A stretch of DNA of 64,000 nt from Lates calcarifer (GCF_001640805.2 NC_066833.1:6037456-6101455); one strand, 5' to 3'. Shown: positions 1-14,000, counted from the stretch's first letter. The notes: a model not told the origin generated them from the sequence alone. Translations and numbers: made by a program.

Positions 1-11
1 CTGCTGCGAAT

Positions 12-200
12 CTAAAGCCCAGAACCTGAAATGCTCCAGTCACCATCAATGTAACGGCAGGTGACAAAATAATCTGACCTGAAAGCTGTCCATGCATCGG
101 TTGTTATTGCTACTTTCTTGGCTTCAATCAAGTTCTTTTTCAGAGCTGTAGCTGGGTATGGCCTGAAATAATTTAAATTGCCAAAGCTATTTGTTCCTGT
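12..200 (-). mobile_element. hAT-type transposase fragment
   Basis: The minus strand stays open for about 60 codons and contains a TTDAWT motif followed by an aromatic-rich stretch. This matches the start of the catalytic domain of hAT/ZBED-type transposases, which usually read TTD-x-W-(T/S). No flanking catalytic blocks continue to the right, so this is a short decayed piece, or the end of an element cut by the window edge. It does not belong to zmym2. Confidence 0.6.
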
Positions 201-409
201 CATTTGCTGTCACATGAGTGTTTAGGTACTATAAACCCACAGCGTTTTCTGTAAGCAGATGGCCGAACATTAAAACATTTTCAGCCAACTGAAACTGCTT
301 TATTCAATGAGGTCTCTGTGGATAATTCAGCTCCCAGTAAAAACCTTGATGAACGATGAACACTGAAGGAATCCTAACCTAAAAACAAACTGAGCATATA
401 GAAACAACA

Positions 410-532
410 TGAACTAATTGGTGAGGAACAAGAGAAAAGACACAACAACATCGTCATCCCTTATGTGGCAGGACTGTCGGAGAAATTCAAAAGAATTTTC
501 TCCAAACATAACATCCCGATGCATTTCTGTTA
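410..532 (+). mobile_element. Possible Penelope-like reverse-transcriptase scrap
   Basis: On the plus strand about 28 codons read NIVIPYVAGLSEKFKRIF and onward to a stop near 530. The phrase IPY-(x)2-GLSE-(K/R)-x-(K/R)-RI is typical of the C-terminal part of Penelope-like retroelement proteins. Only this short segment is present, with no recognisable GIY-YIG domain. The family call comes from memory of the motif and is tentative. Confidence 0.4.
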
Positions 533-539
533 ACAGCAG

Positions 540-1503
540 TTAACAGCTTTAACTGTGTCTGTTCTCACAACTAGAATGCAGCTCTCAGCAGACAGGTAGA
601 ATTCACCTGACACTAGAGCCGAGAGTATCGGAGTGAGTCACACTGACTGCATTGTGCTGTCGTTCTGCCCTCTGTTTTTCGTTAAGTATCTAACTCCACA
701 ATTAGTTTTGTTGCTTTGTTGATTTGGTTGAAACTCTACAGCCTCTCTGTTGCTCCTGCAGTGCTCTGCATGTGAACTCTGAGGCAGCGAAAAAAAATTG
801 GACGACTCGTCCACTGACATTCTGTTGTAAAAATAATGGCAATCTTGGCAATCTGTAACTTCTCTTTATGATGGTATTAATTCAACTTATTTACCAAAAA
901 TATCATAAGCATTAAATGCCACTGTTCCTAAGCTTTATCATGATTATTCACAGCTTCATTATTAATACTTGATATAATAATATAACATTTTTCTGCTACT
1001 ATAGCTGAGTGAACAAATCCAAACCAGAGATTTCACAGCATACAAGAAACATATATAAAAAGAACTGAAATCTAAACAAAGTGTAAAGTAGTAAAAATCT
1101 GGCTTTCTCAGTTTAGGGCAATGACACAGCTTAGTTTGTGACAGAGAAAGGCCATAATATCACTGGTCACAGTTGAAGTGCATATGATTATGGCTCAGCA
1201 AGGCCAGCTAAAGTGTGCTGTAACAGGCCAGTGGAAAAAATTACTAAGAATAAAAATAATAAAATGTCATATTCTTGGCCTGGTTAACCTACTTCACACT
1301 CCTCTTCTGGACAGTACGCCAAACCAAAATTCTCTGCCCTGATAGGGGTGATGACAGCAGGTCCAGAAATAACCAGAGGTAGGAATTTTAATCTCAATTA
1401 CTGTACTGAATCCATTAAAATCCATGCTGTCAGATGTTGTTACATAAGAGCTACTTCACTACAGAGAATGAATGAGAAGATGCACACACACACACAGAGA
1501 GAG

Positions 1504-1600
<97 letters not shown>

Positions 1601-2200
1601 CAGAGAGAGAGACAGAATAAGCACTGGAGACAAATTGACTGATTTGAATTTAGGAGCACTACTTTTCTTACTTGACATTCAAACTTGGGTGGCACCAAAT
1701 AACTGTGACAAGATGTCTTGAAATTCAAGACAAAGATGTTACCCATTATGAGTGACAAAAGAAATGAGACCAATTTTTTAAAAGAGGTGTGTCAACCTAA
1801 GGGGTAGATCTTGACATTAAACAAACAGTCCCACATGTTTGGAAGGTTTGCACCCAAGGTTTCCCAGCAGGGCATTGCCAGGGGCATTACACTGCCTCCA
1901 ATGGCTTGCCTTCTGACCATAGCGCACTCTGCTATTCTGACTGGTCTTGAATCGCATATGCAGCAAACTGTGGTGCACTGTGTGTTCTGACAACTTTCTA
2001 TCTTAAGGTTTTAAGCAAGTTGTGTTCCAGTAGCTCTTCTGTGGGACCGGACTGTGAGAATCAATCTTTACTCCCCATGTGCATCAATGAGGTTCCCCAT
2101 TACCCCATTATCTATATATCCAACCCATTGACATGTGCCATTGTGACACCGTAATCAATGTTTGTTTTGGTTGATCGGTATACATGTACATTAGGTGTTA
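540..2200. other. Non-coding stretch to the left of zmym2's last visible exon
   Basis: This should be a zmym2 intron, since the gene's C-terminal exons must lie further left. I see no exon in it. Apart from the GA tract at 1497-1615 it is AT-rich unique-looking sequence. Short open frames across the GA tract are low-complexity artefacts. Confidence 0.5.
1497..1615. repeat. GA/GAAA microsatellite
   Basis: A purine tract of GAAA units passes into about 100 bases of nearly pure GA with a few GACA interruptions, preceded by a short CA run. It creates spurious open frames on both strands. Confidence 0.95.
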
Positions 2201-2202
2201 AC

Positions 2203-2384
2203 CTTGAGGGAAGTCTGCCTCCAGGTCCAGGTCGGGCTCGTACTTGTCCTCCTCCTCTTTCTCCTCCTTTCCCCCTCATCCTGCTTTTTTGCCTCCTTCT
2301 TATCCTCCTCCTTCGCCTCCTCTTCTTCAGAGCTGCTACTGGAGGACTCGTCCGCTCCATGCTCCCTCTTCACCAGCTTCACAT
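2203..2384 (-). CDS. zmym2: zmym2 exon 17, acidic exon with apparent frame break
   Basis: The acceptor TTTCAG|ATGTG joins in phase to [20 protein letters not shown] and an [14 protein letters not shown] run. The exon ends in another frame with [18 protein letters not shown], which matches human YEPDLDIEIDFPR, at donor CAAG|GTTAAC. The two frames meet near the five-C run at 2271-2275. The C-terminal frame has stops further upstream, so one base appears to be missing. Both frames are supported by protein similarity or composition. Confidence 0.82.
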
Positions 2385-4980
2385 CTGAAATACACAGGTA
2401 GGTGCTCACTGTTATCAGTTGCTGCAAGTTTCTGTGTTAAAGACTGGAAATCTCAAGATTTATCCATCAGCATTCACACCTCTGATCAATAATGTTTATC
2501 GAGATATTCAACCCTCTCAGGAGCATACCTGGCTTCTGGTCCTCTGCGATCATCTCAGCCATGGAAAGCAGGTCAGCCTCCAGAGGGTCAGAGGGCACCT
2601 TGTTTTTCAGTTCACTGATGGTCTGGACAATCTGCTCTGCCCCTTGCAGGGTGGTGGGCAGGAACACAGGCACAGGAACCTGGACCGGACAGGACATATG
2701 GCTTTTTAGTAGGATGTGCACAAATAATCGATTAGTTGATTAATCGACACAGTAAACATAGTCAACATCTATTTTTATTCTTAGTAGTTTTGCTTTCAAA
2801 ATCTGTTTTGCCTTTTAAAATGGACAGTCCATATGTGACATAGGTCTTACCGGTACAGGCAGAGAGACTGGAGTGGGAGTGACCTGGGAATACATATTCA
2901 TGGGCATGGGGATGAAGACAGGCACAGGTATGGGTACAGGAACATACTCCCTCTTCACACCATCGTCTACGTCTGTGGATATGCAGAGTCATATTATACA
3001 TGTAACTCAGTATGTGTAGTAATGAGCCATGACTCATTACTACACATACTGCCACCTGCCCTTTGAAATACTAATAATAATTACAAAGGGCAGGTGGCAG
3101 GAATTTTTCTCACCCTCTGCAAAACTGTTAAGCAGGACCAAGGTGAAAGCTTCCCAAAAATACAAAAATATTCCAGTTCCTCTGTCTTACTACAGTCAAC
3201 TTAAACCACATATAGATATGCTGAGCTTTATCCCTATTCACTGGACCCTGCACAGAATCTCTGATTAAAGTCCAAACTCTGGAAGAAGAATACCTTGTGC
3301 ACTTTAGTTATAACAGTGACAGAGATTTCAGTGTTCCACAATCAAACAGAAAGTTGGAGTAACTCACATTTACATTGTCCAACTTCCCCTAGACTTGGCA
3401 TATTTCATACAAGTCCCAGCCTGAAGACATCTACATGCCACTTTTCACTCATTGTTATAGCACCACCTACTGGCAAGAGGACGTGAGCCTTGTGTGATGA
3501 TCATGATTTAATTTATATAACACTATAACACGTTCTCATTTGACACAGAGCAATATAATACATGTTTGGTGCGTTTTCTAAGGCTACATAACAGACACCG
3601 GTGGTGATATAAAATGTGCAATACATCATATCAACTGCCCCACACTCCACACAGAACATGGGTTCTAGTGTGACATTAAGTGTCACACTAGAACCCATGC
3701 CATGCATGTAGGTGCGAGGGCCAGATCAATGTTGCTTGCAGCTTTAATTGTAACTTAAGCTGCCGTCAACACTAAGACAGAGGAGACAGACCATGAGTGG
3801 ATTAAGAAAACCAGACCATGTATGGATATTTCCACAGAATATTCAAAAAGAAAAAAGAAAAAAACACCATATACACCAAGATGCTACATATATACCTGTC
3901 TGTAAAAGTTTGCTCTGCATGTGTGGCTTGCAGTAGGTAGCCTTAGTCAGGGTGAGTGGCTTGCAGAGCACTGCCTTGTTCTTGACATCTCTCACCAAAC
4001 CTCCACTGGCATATGCTACAGTACCCTGGTTTAAGAGCTGTAACACAGAGGAGGAAAAAAACATACTGCTTAATCCTTAATCCTCACAAAGGATCAAATA
4101 AAAAAAATAAAAAATTAAAGGATCAATTACTGAATATTCAATTAAAACAAATGATGAGATAGTTTTATAAGGACTGTTTCTGTCTGAAAAAAAACAGAAA
4201 ATATTATTTGGTTGACAAAATCAACTAATGAACTTAAGCTAACAAAAATATTTCAAAGCAAACTGTATACTGACACCCTTTCCAGATTCTTACTTACCCC
4301 AAGTTTGGCCCCTTGCACTTCAAATCCTGTAAAGAGGAATATTATATGTATCACTTCTTTGCCTCATGAAGAAATCTAAGTAACACATGAAGTAACACAG
4401 CCTGGAAACTAGACCAATCAGTGCAGCTGGATCTGGCTCCTCTACTATTCAGACAGATTTCCATCCATCTTGAAATAGGCCTAGCCAATCACGTCCATTT
4501 ATCTAAAATGAATCTGGTTTTGATACAATGACTGACAAAGGAACGCCAAAAGCATTTTTGTTAACAACCAAGATGGCTGTTGCTAATGAGGCGAGGTATG
4601 TTGCGACAGTATTACAAACTCAACAGTATATTTTCTCCAAAAGGACAGACAACTGCACTTGCAGCTTTTGGTGAAATAATTTTTTTGCACTATGTCTTGT
4701 TCCGATTGGTTGTACGTCTGTCCAACTGCGCCCAGAGGGATTTTGGCTCTGCGACTATTTGATAACGCCACTTTGAAATCAAAAATGAACTGAGAGGTTC
4801 AAGACCTATTTGTATATGCAAATTGGTCTGGTGATGCCAGGCTAAAAGTAACAGGCAAGCATAATTTTTCACTATGCTTAAGATAACATTCATTCCCTAA
4901 TACTTGACTCTCTTTAAGGGTCTTATGACCTCTGTAGGAAGACCTTAGATCCTCCAAATATATAAGCATGCACGCTCACG

Positions 4981-5050
<70 letters not shown>

Positions 5051-8000
5051 GTACCCATACTGGTGTTCTCTGGGCCTTTCTGTGTGACCATGATGGGCTC
5101 ATTCTGCTGACAGTAGAACTTCAACAGACACTCCTGGTCACAGAAATGCTTCATCTCTGTTCTCCACATCACAGACTCCGTCAGGTTACCCTGCACCTTA
5201 CAGCAGTCACACCGCGCCGCCTAGTGGACACAAGGAGCCATTTTTAGGAAATTCACAAAATACATACATATTGTCTTTACTTTTTCAACACTGTATGGCA
5301 GAGTAAAACACATTTATGATATACTGTGTATGAGCAGACCTTGTAGTACCAGTCATGGAACTTCTTGGCACATGCCTCGCTGCAGAAGTCCCGAGTCATG
5401 CCACCTAGCTGCCGGGTCACTGCTCTCTTGCACAGCTGGTTGCAGTGGTTACAGCTGACACACTTCAGACCTAACCGCTTGATGAAATCCTGCTTATATA
5501 ATAGCTTACAGCCTGGAAAGGGCAACAGATGGAACAAAGGGAAAAAAGAAATAAAGAGAGGGAAAGGAAAAGAAACAGAATGAAAAAGGAAAGGAACAAA
5601 TGATTATTAAATTGGAGAGTGGTCTCATGTGGAGGAAACAAAGCAAAATCCTGGATAGAAGACCACAGACATACAAACAAGAAAGAATTATGGCAAACAA
5701 AAATGGCTAAGCAACTAAATAAATGAAGACAAAACTAGAAACAAAAAGGCATTTAAAAACTATCCAAGACAGCCTACCTGAGATAAGATAAGCCTTTCTG
5801 ACTACTTAAAAATTACTCATATTTGTCATGCATCCTACAGGAGAGGAGAAGGTGAGGAGATTATTACCCTCGCTGCAGAAAGGTCTCTTGACCCCGGAGA
5901 ACTTGACTGTCTCATGTAGCGTCTTTTCTTCTTGGCAGTACTCACAAAACGTTACAATGCAGTGTAGTTTCTTGTAGTCCTCACAACACGTCTTACTACA
6001 GAATTGGTAGACTTTATCCTGAAGACAGACACATTGGGATAAATGTATTGCATCCACTCAGGGTTTTAAGACTAATTCACGGTATACAGTATTCATGCAT
6101 GAAAAATATGAAAAAGGACACACTGAAATACCACATCTGAAAAAAATCTGTTTAACCTGACACTTTCTGCCTATGCATCTCAGTCCAACAAACACTGCCT
6201 GATTGACAGTCTTGCCTCATAGCAAGGTAGACGAGGGCTGAAACAAATTATTTTTATTATTGGTTAATCCACCATAGGGCTGAATGATTTTGGGAAAATA
6301 TCGAATTGCGATTTTTCTGACAGATATTTTGATTGGGATTTGTTTTGCGAAAGTCAAGCCTCAGTGCCAGGATTCACTATATACATGTAAAACGTGATAA
6401 AGCATTACTATGTAAGATATCATTAAAATATTAACTGCTCTGTGTAATAATCCAAGGATGAGAATGAAAATATATGAATCAAAAATGTATTTATTCCAAC
6501 AATAAATGGTATAGAACATACACATAATGAACCATAGAACAATTCTCTCAAAACAAACAGTAGCACTACATTCTCTTGTCTTCTTTGCAGTAACTTTACA
6601 GAGGTCATACTGCTGCTGGTGGTGATTTTTCGAAAAAAGAAAAATCGTTCAGCCCTATTCTACCACTTGTCTCAATTAACTGATTTACTCATTTGGTCTT
6701 ATAAAACACAAAAAAATAGTATATAATTTCCCAGAGCCCAAGTGAACATATTCATTAGCTACTACCTTTTACTATCAGAAGTCTAAGAAAATCAGTAAAT
6801 ATTCACATTTCTGCTTTAATAATTACTGTTGATTGACTAATCATTTCAGCTCCATGGCTATCTCAATTTTATTGCTTAATATACTTTACACCTCTATAGA
6901 GCATTATTTGTGGAAACTATAAAACATATTAAACTTCCTGCCTGCGATATCTGTATGAAAATTTAAATGACTGTCTCACCTCCCACTCCAGAGTTTCCGG
7001 TTTCAAACTGAATGCTCCGCGACAGTAGTTACATTTCAGTTGGACGGTGTTGTTTGTGGTGGAGAGGGGTGTCTGTCCATTGGTGGCTGTTTGAAGAGTA
7101 GCATTCTGCAAAAAAAAGGAAGGAGGAAATGGAGGAAATGAAAAACTTCTGCTGTGTTGACTTGTAGCCAGCATGTCTGTTAATATATACTAATACTTAA
7201 TATTAACATAATTTCCGGACTATTGAGTGCACCTGAATATAAGTCGCACCCACTAAATTTAAAAAGAAAAAAAAAGTATATATATATCTATATCTATATA
7301 GATATAGATCTATATATATATAGGCTGCACTTGTCTATAAGCCGCAGGTATTTACACATTCACGCTGCTGTCTCCAACGTCTCACCATCAATTCATTGAT
7401 GCCAAGCTTACATGCAGCAGCTCTATTTCCTTTTTCAACAGCCAGATCGATTGCCTTTAACTTAAAAGCTGCATCATATGCATTTCTTCATGTGTTTTCC
7501 ATAATGAGGGTGTGTGCATTAAGCGCAAAATGACTGTTCTGAAGAATTTGGTGTGAGTGCGTTTGATCTAATTCGAACAGTTTCATTGGTCCACTGTGAC
7601 CTGTTCGGTAATTTCATTGGTCTGATGTGACAAGGCTAAATGTTTTGCTGGCATGAAGTTCGTCAGCCCGTAAAAATCTATAAATTAGCCGCATCATTGT
7701 TTAAGCCGCAAGGTTCAAAGCGTGTGAAAAAAGTAGCGGCTTATAGTCCGGAAATTACGGTAAGTATCAGCTAATTAATACAATGACTTATTAATATCTC
7801 TAGGCCAAAAACTTGCTTTGCATGTGGATGGTATTATAGGAACTCTAAAACCATGTTAGAGTCATGGCACTTTGGCACTCATGGCACAAAATCTGTGTTC
7901 TCATTAATATGCAAATTAATGCAACAAGGTGCTAAAAAACTAATGAGGTCATGGACTCCACTGAGGGAACTGTGGTGGTTTATGTCTGGTTTTGAGCTGC

Positions 8001-11000
8001 TGTTTTTGATGAAGATGTGTCAGATGGGTGGATGTTAACAGTTAGTCTGGGTTTTTATTCTGACTGTGGGGGCTTTTTTTCACATTTATTTGGAGAGGAC
8101 AATGGAAAGAGACAGGAAACAGGGAGAGAGAGTAGGGGAATAACATGTAGTAGGGGTCCGGCCGGACCGGGAGTCGACCTGGGGACCAGCTGCTCATGCA
8201 CTAAGGTCCATGTGGTACATGCCCCAACCATTCGGCTATGAGGGCTATGGGGTTATCTTTTATTGTAAAACATAAATGATATGAGCACTCCCACCTGGAA
8301 CTTGGTAACACACTGTGAGCTGCAGAAGTTGAGGATGTTTCCCTCTGGCAACGTGGCCTGGTACTGTGGTAATGAATTCCTCTTACAGAAGTGACATGTG
8401 GGCTCTGTATCTGCACACACAGACATCAGACATGTAACATCACACAAAATTGCATCTATTATACACACTTTTGGCTAATAACCAAGAGTGAACAAAGAGG
8501 TTAAGTGGCACTTTTCTTTGCTGCTTTGTCAAATTAGTAACCAATCATCAGACTGCACAAAACCAACCAACAAACCAACCTAAATACAGGTGCATCTCAA
8601 AAAAATAGAATACCGTGGAAAAGTTCATTTTTGTCTGTAATTTAATTCAAAAAGTGTAACTTTCATATATTCTAGGTTCATTAAAGTGAAATATGTCAAG
8701 CCTTTTGTTTTAATTTTGATGATTACGGCTTATATCTCATGAAAATCAAAAATACAGTATCTCAAAATATTAGAATATTTCATAAGATCAATCAAAAAGG
8801 GTTTATAATGCAGAACTTCTGAAAAGTATGTTCATTTATGCACTGGATACTTGATTAGGGCTCCTTTTGCAGAGAATTACTGCCTCAATGCAGCGTAGCA
8901 TGGAGGCAACCAGCCTGTGGCACTGCTGGGGTGTTATGGAAACCCAGGTTGCTTTGACAGCGGCCTTCAGCTCATATATGTTGTTGGGTCTAGGGTCTCT
9001 CATCCTCCTCTTGACAGTACCCCATGGAGAATCTATGGGGTTCAGGTCAGGCGAGTTGACTGGCCAATCAAGCACAGTAATACCATGGTCAACAAACCAG
9101 TTACCGGTAGTTTTGGCACTGTGGGCAGGAAATCAGCATCTCCATAAAGCTCTTCAGCAGACAGAAGCGTGAAGTGCTCTAAGATCGCTTGGTAGACAGC
9201 TGCATTGACTTTGGACCTGATAAAACACAGTGGACCAACACCAGCAGATGACATGGCACCCCAAATCATCACTGACTGTGGAAACTTCACACTGGCACTT
9301 CAAGCAGCTTGGATTCTGTGCCTCTCCACTCATCCTCTAGACTCTGGGACCTTGATTTCCAAATGATATGCAAAATTTACTTTCATCTGAAAAGAGGACT
9401 TTGGACCACTGAGCAACGGTCCAGTGCTTTTCCTCCTTAGCCCAGGTAAGATGCTTCTGATACAGGAGTGGCTTGACACAAGGAATTCAACACTTGTAGA
9501 CCATTTCATGGACGCATCTATGAGTGGTGGCTCTTGATGCACTGACTCCAGCTTCAGTCCACTCCTCATGAAGCTCACCCAAGTTCTTGAATCGGCCTTG
9601 CTTGACAATCTTCTCAAGTCTGCGGTCATCCTTGTTGCTTGTGCACCTTTCCTACCACACTTTTCCCCTCCAGTCCATGAATATGCTTTGGTACAGCACT
9701 CTGCGAACAGCCAGCCCTTTCAGCGATGATCTTTTGTGGCTTACCCTCCTTGTGGAGGGTGTTAATGAGAGTCTTCTGGACAGCTGTCAAGTCAGCAGTC
9801 TTCCCCATGATTGTGGTTATGTGTACTGAACCAGACTGAGAGATTCATGGTATTTATACTGCATTTACTTTAACTCAAAATGAGATATTCTAATATTTTG
9901 AGACACGTTATTTTCTGTTTTTCTTAGCTGTAGACTGTAATTTCAACATTAAAATAAAAAAATGCTTGAAACATTTTAGTTTACATGTTATGAGTCTTGA
10001 ATATGTACAATTTCCATTTTCTGAATTAACTGACAAAAAACTTTTTCACAATATTCTTTTCTTTTTTTTATATGCACCTGTACATTCAGACAGGGAAATA
10101 TTTTTCTAAATGCAAACACTAGGTTACTCAGCCCTTATCAGTATTAATGCTCATTATATTTCCATTACTGCTCACTCGCAGCCTAAACTTGTGTCAGTGA
10201 TATCTCCTAACAGTAAAACGTTTAAAGTCAAAGGTAAATGCTGGATGGTTCTAAGAAAAAAGAAATTTACTATCCCTGACCCTGGAAAGTCTGTGGTTCT
10301 GTTTCAAAGTTTGTTAATCCTCTACTCACTGATGAAGGACGTTGACGCCAGCTTGCCCTTGTTCATGCAGTTGACGGAGCAGTAGGAGCCCATGGTGCCG
10401 CCTGCTCCGAGGCTGTGGAGCACCTCACCTGTCTTGATCAATGTTTTGCAAGTCAGACAGCTTGCAAGTTTACTGTGGGCCTGGGACAGAGTGGAAAACG
10501 TCACATCAAACCACAGGACATTTAAAATTCTGCAGTGAAAATAACATTATATTAAGACACTGATAAAACTAACTGATTAAACGATAACGTTCCAATTCAA
10601 TTGACAAGGTGCTCCTTTCTATTCTCATTATAGTCCACATAAACACATAAATTGACAGCACCGTAATGACAAGATATCCCAGTATACCATGCACCATGTT
10701 GGAGGGACATAAGAAGAGCATCAAAGAGAAATAAAAATAGATTAATACAAATTGTGGATAATCCTCATGGATCCTCTTCATTGGAGTAGAATGTTTTTGT
10801 GTGTTTTTTGGGAGAGGTTGTTTCTGACTTTAACAGTGTGATCATGACAATATATGAGTTTTAGCGAAAAGCATAAACGGCACAAATCTGTACTTTAGCC
10901 AACAGTCTATATGTTTGTTTTGTAATCCATTTCTCATTACTTGGCCACACAGATTATACTCTCTGGCCTATTATTATCATAGTGACTAACAGCAGTAGCA

Positions 11001-14000
11001 GCCTTGGAAATCTATTACTGCATTACTCAACATTCACCGTAAGACATGGCATCATTTTCACTTTTATTTATTTAATCCTGCAAGGTCCAATAAGAGAGAT
11101 GTAATGATATATCCCTAATGAGTGGAAAATAAGATAATTTTCTTCAGTGTGCAAAACTGTAATCACTGAATTGAATTAAAACTAAGATGCATGACCAAAT
11201 TTAGAATTCCTCTCCTCTCTCCTGCTGCTTAACTGTTTGCCAGTCTTGAGTCTTTGTTTTTTTAAAAATATATATAACAGAGCTGGTCAGAGAACAAATT
11301 TAAATGAAGGAGCTTACAGTTTCATTGATCATTCAGCTTTTCATTTAAATTTTACACCACTGAAATAAGACCCCAGTGGTTTCTTTCACTTATTAGTAAA
11401 GTGTCCAATAGGTTGGTGTTGCCAAGCAACAAATACAATTCCAACCTCCAATTTCTGGCTAATATTGCTTAGCAGCAGAATTTAGTTGTAACATGTTCAG
11501 CAAAAAACGAGTAACAGAATTACTAGAGGTTTAAAAGAGGCCCAGAAGTCTAGTGAGCACCGATCGTCTCTGTATACTCCATACATACCCCACATTTATG
11601 GGCAACAATATGTGTCACTAGAAACTGCATTTGAATCATTTACATTTTAATTTGAAAACTAATCTAAATAATATAATTCTAAATTGAATTTAGCGTTATT
11701 TTATGGTGAATTCTGTTTATTCATCAGCCATCATCATCTAGCAGCACCTTTACTTTAAAAACCCCATAAATTCAAATAGTGGACCCTAATATGCAAATCC
11801 ATTTCCAAAGAAGTAAAAACATCCTTTCATTTCTGTTCTAAACAAAACTCTTCATTCGAACAGGCCTTTTGTTTACTGTGCAAACCATTTAGATAGAGCC
11901 CTGGTTCATTCATGTTAATTCAAGGACCATTTGCTGTCTCACTTGGATATTTAGTTCCTATTATTAGCACGTCCATTTGTGTGCATGTTTTTTTATATTT
12001 TAGGGGAGCGAGTAACAAGGCCAGGTTAATCATTTTATTGTATTTACATTTTAGTTGCTGTGGGGTCAGCTTCCTGGCTGTTAGGAGGAGGAGGGGTCAT
12101 CACAGCTATATTAATAAAAAAGAAACTTTTACATAAATCAAAGCTTTGGGTGTTAAAACAGAGCTGCGATTTTAAATGGATATGGTTCAATCACATAAAT
12201 GAATCAATCACAAAAGGTCCAATCAGGCAAATTTAACACAGCTGCGGCCTGTGGTTGTGCCTACAGTACCTGCTTGTACTCCCTGATGCAGTTCTGGCAG
12301 CAGAATCGTTTCTGTTGGCCATCGACCAGCAGGAAGTGGTTGGCTGACGCTCGGCTAGGCAGGTAGTCTCCACATTGCTCGCAGCAGTTCATGATCAACC
12401 CGTTGGCACGGCGGTAAACGTTGAAACATGCGTCGCTGCAGATCTTATGGGTCACAGTCTTAAAGCTAACCTCATGCCGGATCTTTAGACAGAAAGAAAA
12501 AAAATAAAAGGGCCACCAAGGACCTGATTAACAAAATTTCATTTCACACCTCTCCGCAATCTGAGAGCCGTGTACTTATGAAACATTAATTTTAGTGGAG
12601 TTCTAGCTTAGTAGGAACAAACTCTTTGGTGGAAATCCACAAAAAGTGAGGCTTCTACACCCCTTGCACGTATTTGTTTGCTATGCTAAAGACTAATTTG
12701 TCGTTCAAAGTTGTCACAGGTGTGCAAAATGAATCAACACAGATATAATCTCTGCACACAATACCACTGAAGGACTCGCATCAAACTAGACATCTCACTT
12801 CACCACACATCTATGGCAACAGGCAAGGATGACAGCCCATACAACAAACCATAACAGGCTGTAAATTAGAGTCAAATAAAGCTGTAGGAATCAAAAGGAA
12901 AAGACATGCGATGCTTTTAAAATTTATACATAAGTATATCACCCATGTTATGTACTTTGCAAATCATTTCAGCAGTTTATCAGGGATAGTGCTGTTGCTT
13001 TTTTATGCAAATCAAATCAAGATGGAGACATAAATAATGCACATGATTTTAAGATGTCACAAATGCAGATAGTTGTGGTTGCTAGGTGACAGTAGCACTG
13101 GTTAGCTATAAAAGAGAGAGCTAGAAAATACTTTTTTTTAAAAAAAGCTCACAAGTAACTGAATGCTTAGTTCATATAGCTGGTACCATCTCTGGTGTAC
13201 TAAATTAATTGAACACAACCAACAACTAACTAACTAATAGACCTTTGTGAGGTGAGAGGAACTACTCTCCAGTTTTTGCATGTGGTGGCCATGGAGACTG
13301 AGCTCAAGGCCTGCTGAAAATGGGCCCCAAGAAGCCATATTGAAATGGAGGGATGGAGAAAAGAAAGACGGTAAGAAAGAGTGAACGAGAGAACAGTGAA
13401 GGAAGGCAGACAAGGAGCAAGACAGAAATAAATATTGAATGAAAGTTACTTGAGGAGGAAGACAATAAAGCAGAGAAAGAGAAAGAGAAACAGACAGTTT
13501 AAACATCCAACCCAAAGATGAAAATAATGGAGAGAAGGTGAAGCCTAAAAAGACTAAGAATCTACAGCATGCTGGCACCTCTGAGGTTCCCTCTGTATTG
13601 GACTGTATTATACAGAAAGGTGTTTGTAATGTTTTGTGCACCCTGAAGGAATCAGAGTAGACTTCATTACACTGTGTAGGTGTAACTAATACACTGGTGC
13701 ACTGCCCCTTGACCTGTTTCCTTCCACTCTTACTTTAACTGTTTTTGCCCATTGCTACTCAATTATTCATTCCATTGTCAGGAATAGAGATGCATGCACG
13801 TTGCTCTGGTTAAGACTGACAGGTAAAGGGGCTAGAGAGGAGTACATGTTGTTAAGCGTGTCAGACAGACTGACCTCTGTGAGCTTTCCGCAGACAGTAC
13901 ATTTGGTTTTGAGGCCCGATTTGGGTGGGTTTTGCTTGTTTTCATATGCACCTAGGCAGCCTGTGCTGCAGAACTCCTGAAAAGACTCGCTGGAGTCAAC

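Noticed and set aside
1451..1773. Long Leu/Ser- and Arg/Glu-rich frames over 1.45-1.77 kb
   Set aside because: They only translate the GA microsatellite in different frames.
8201..8250. A functional tRNA gene
   Set aside because: The B box lacks a T, the arms do not fold into a cloverleaf that I can draw, and a SINE-like body follows.
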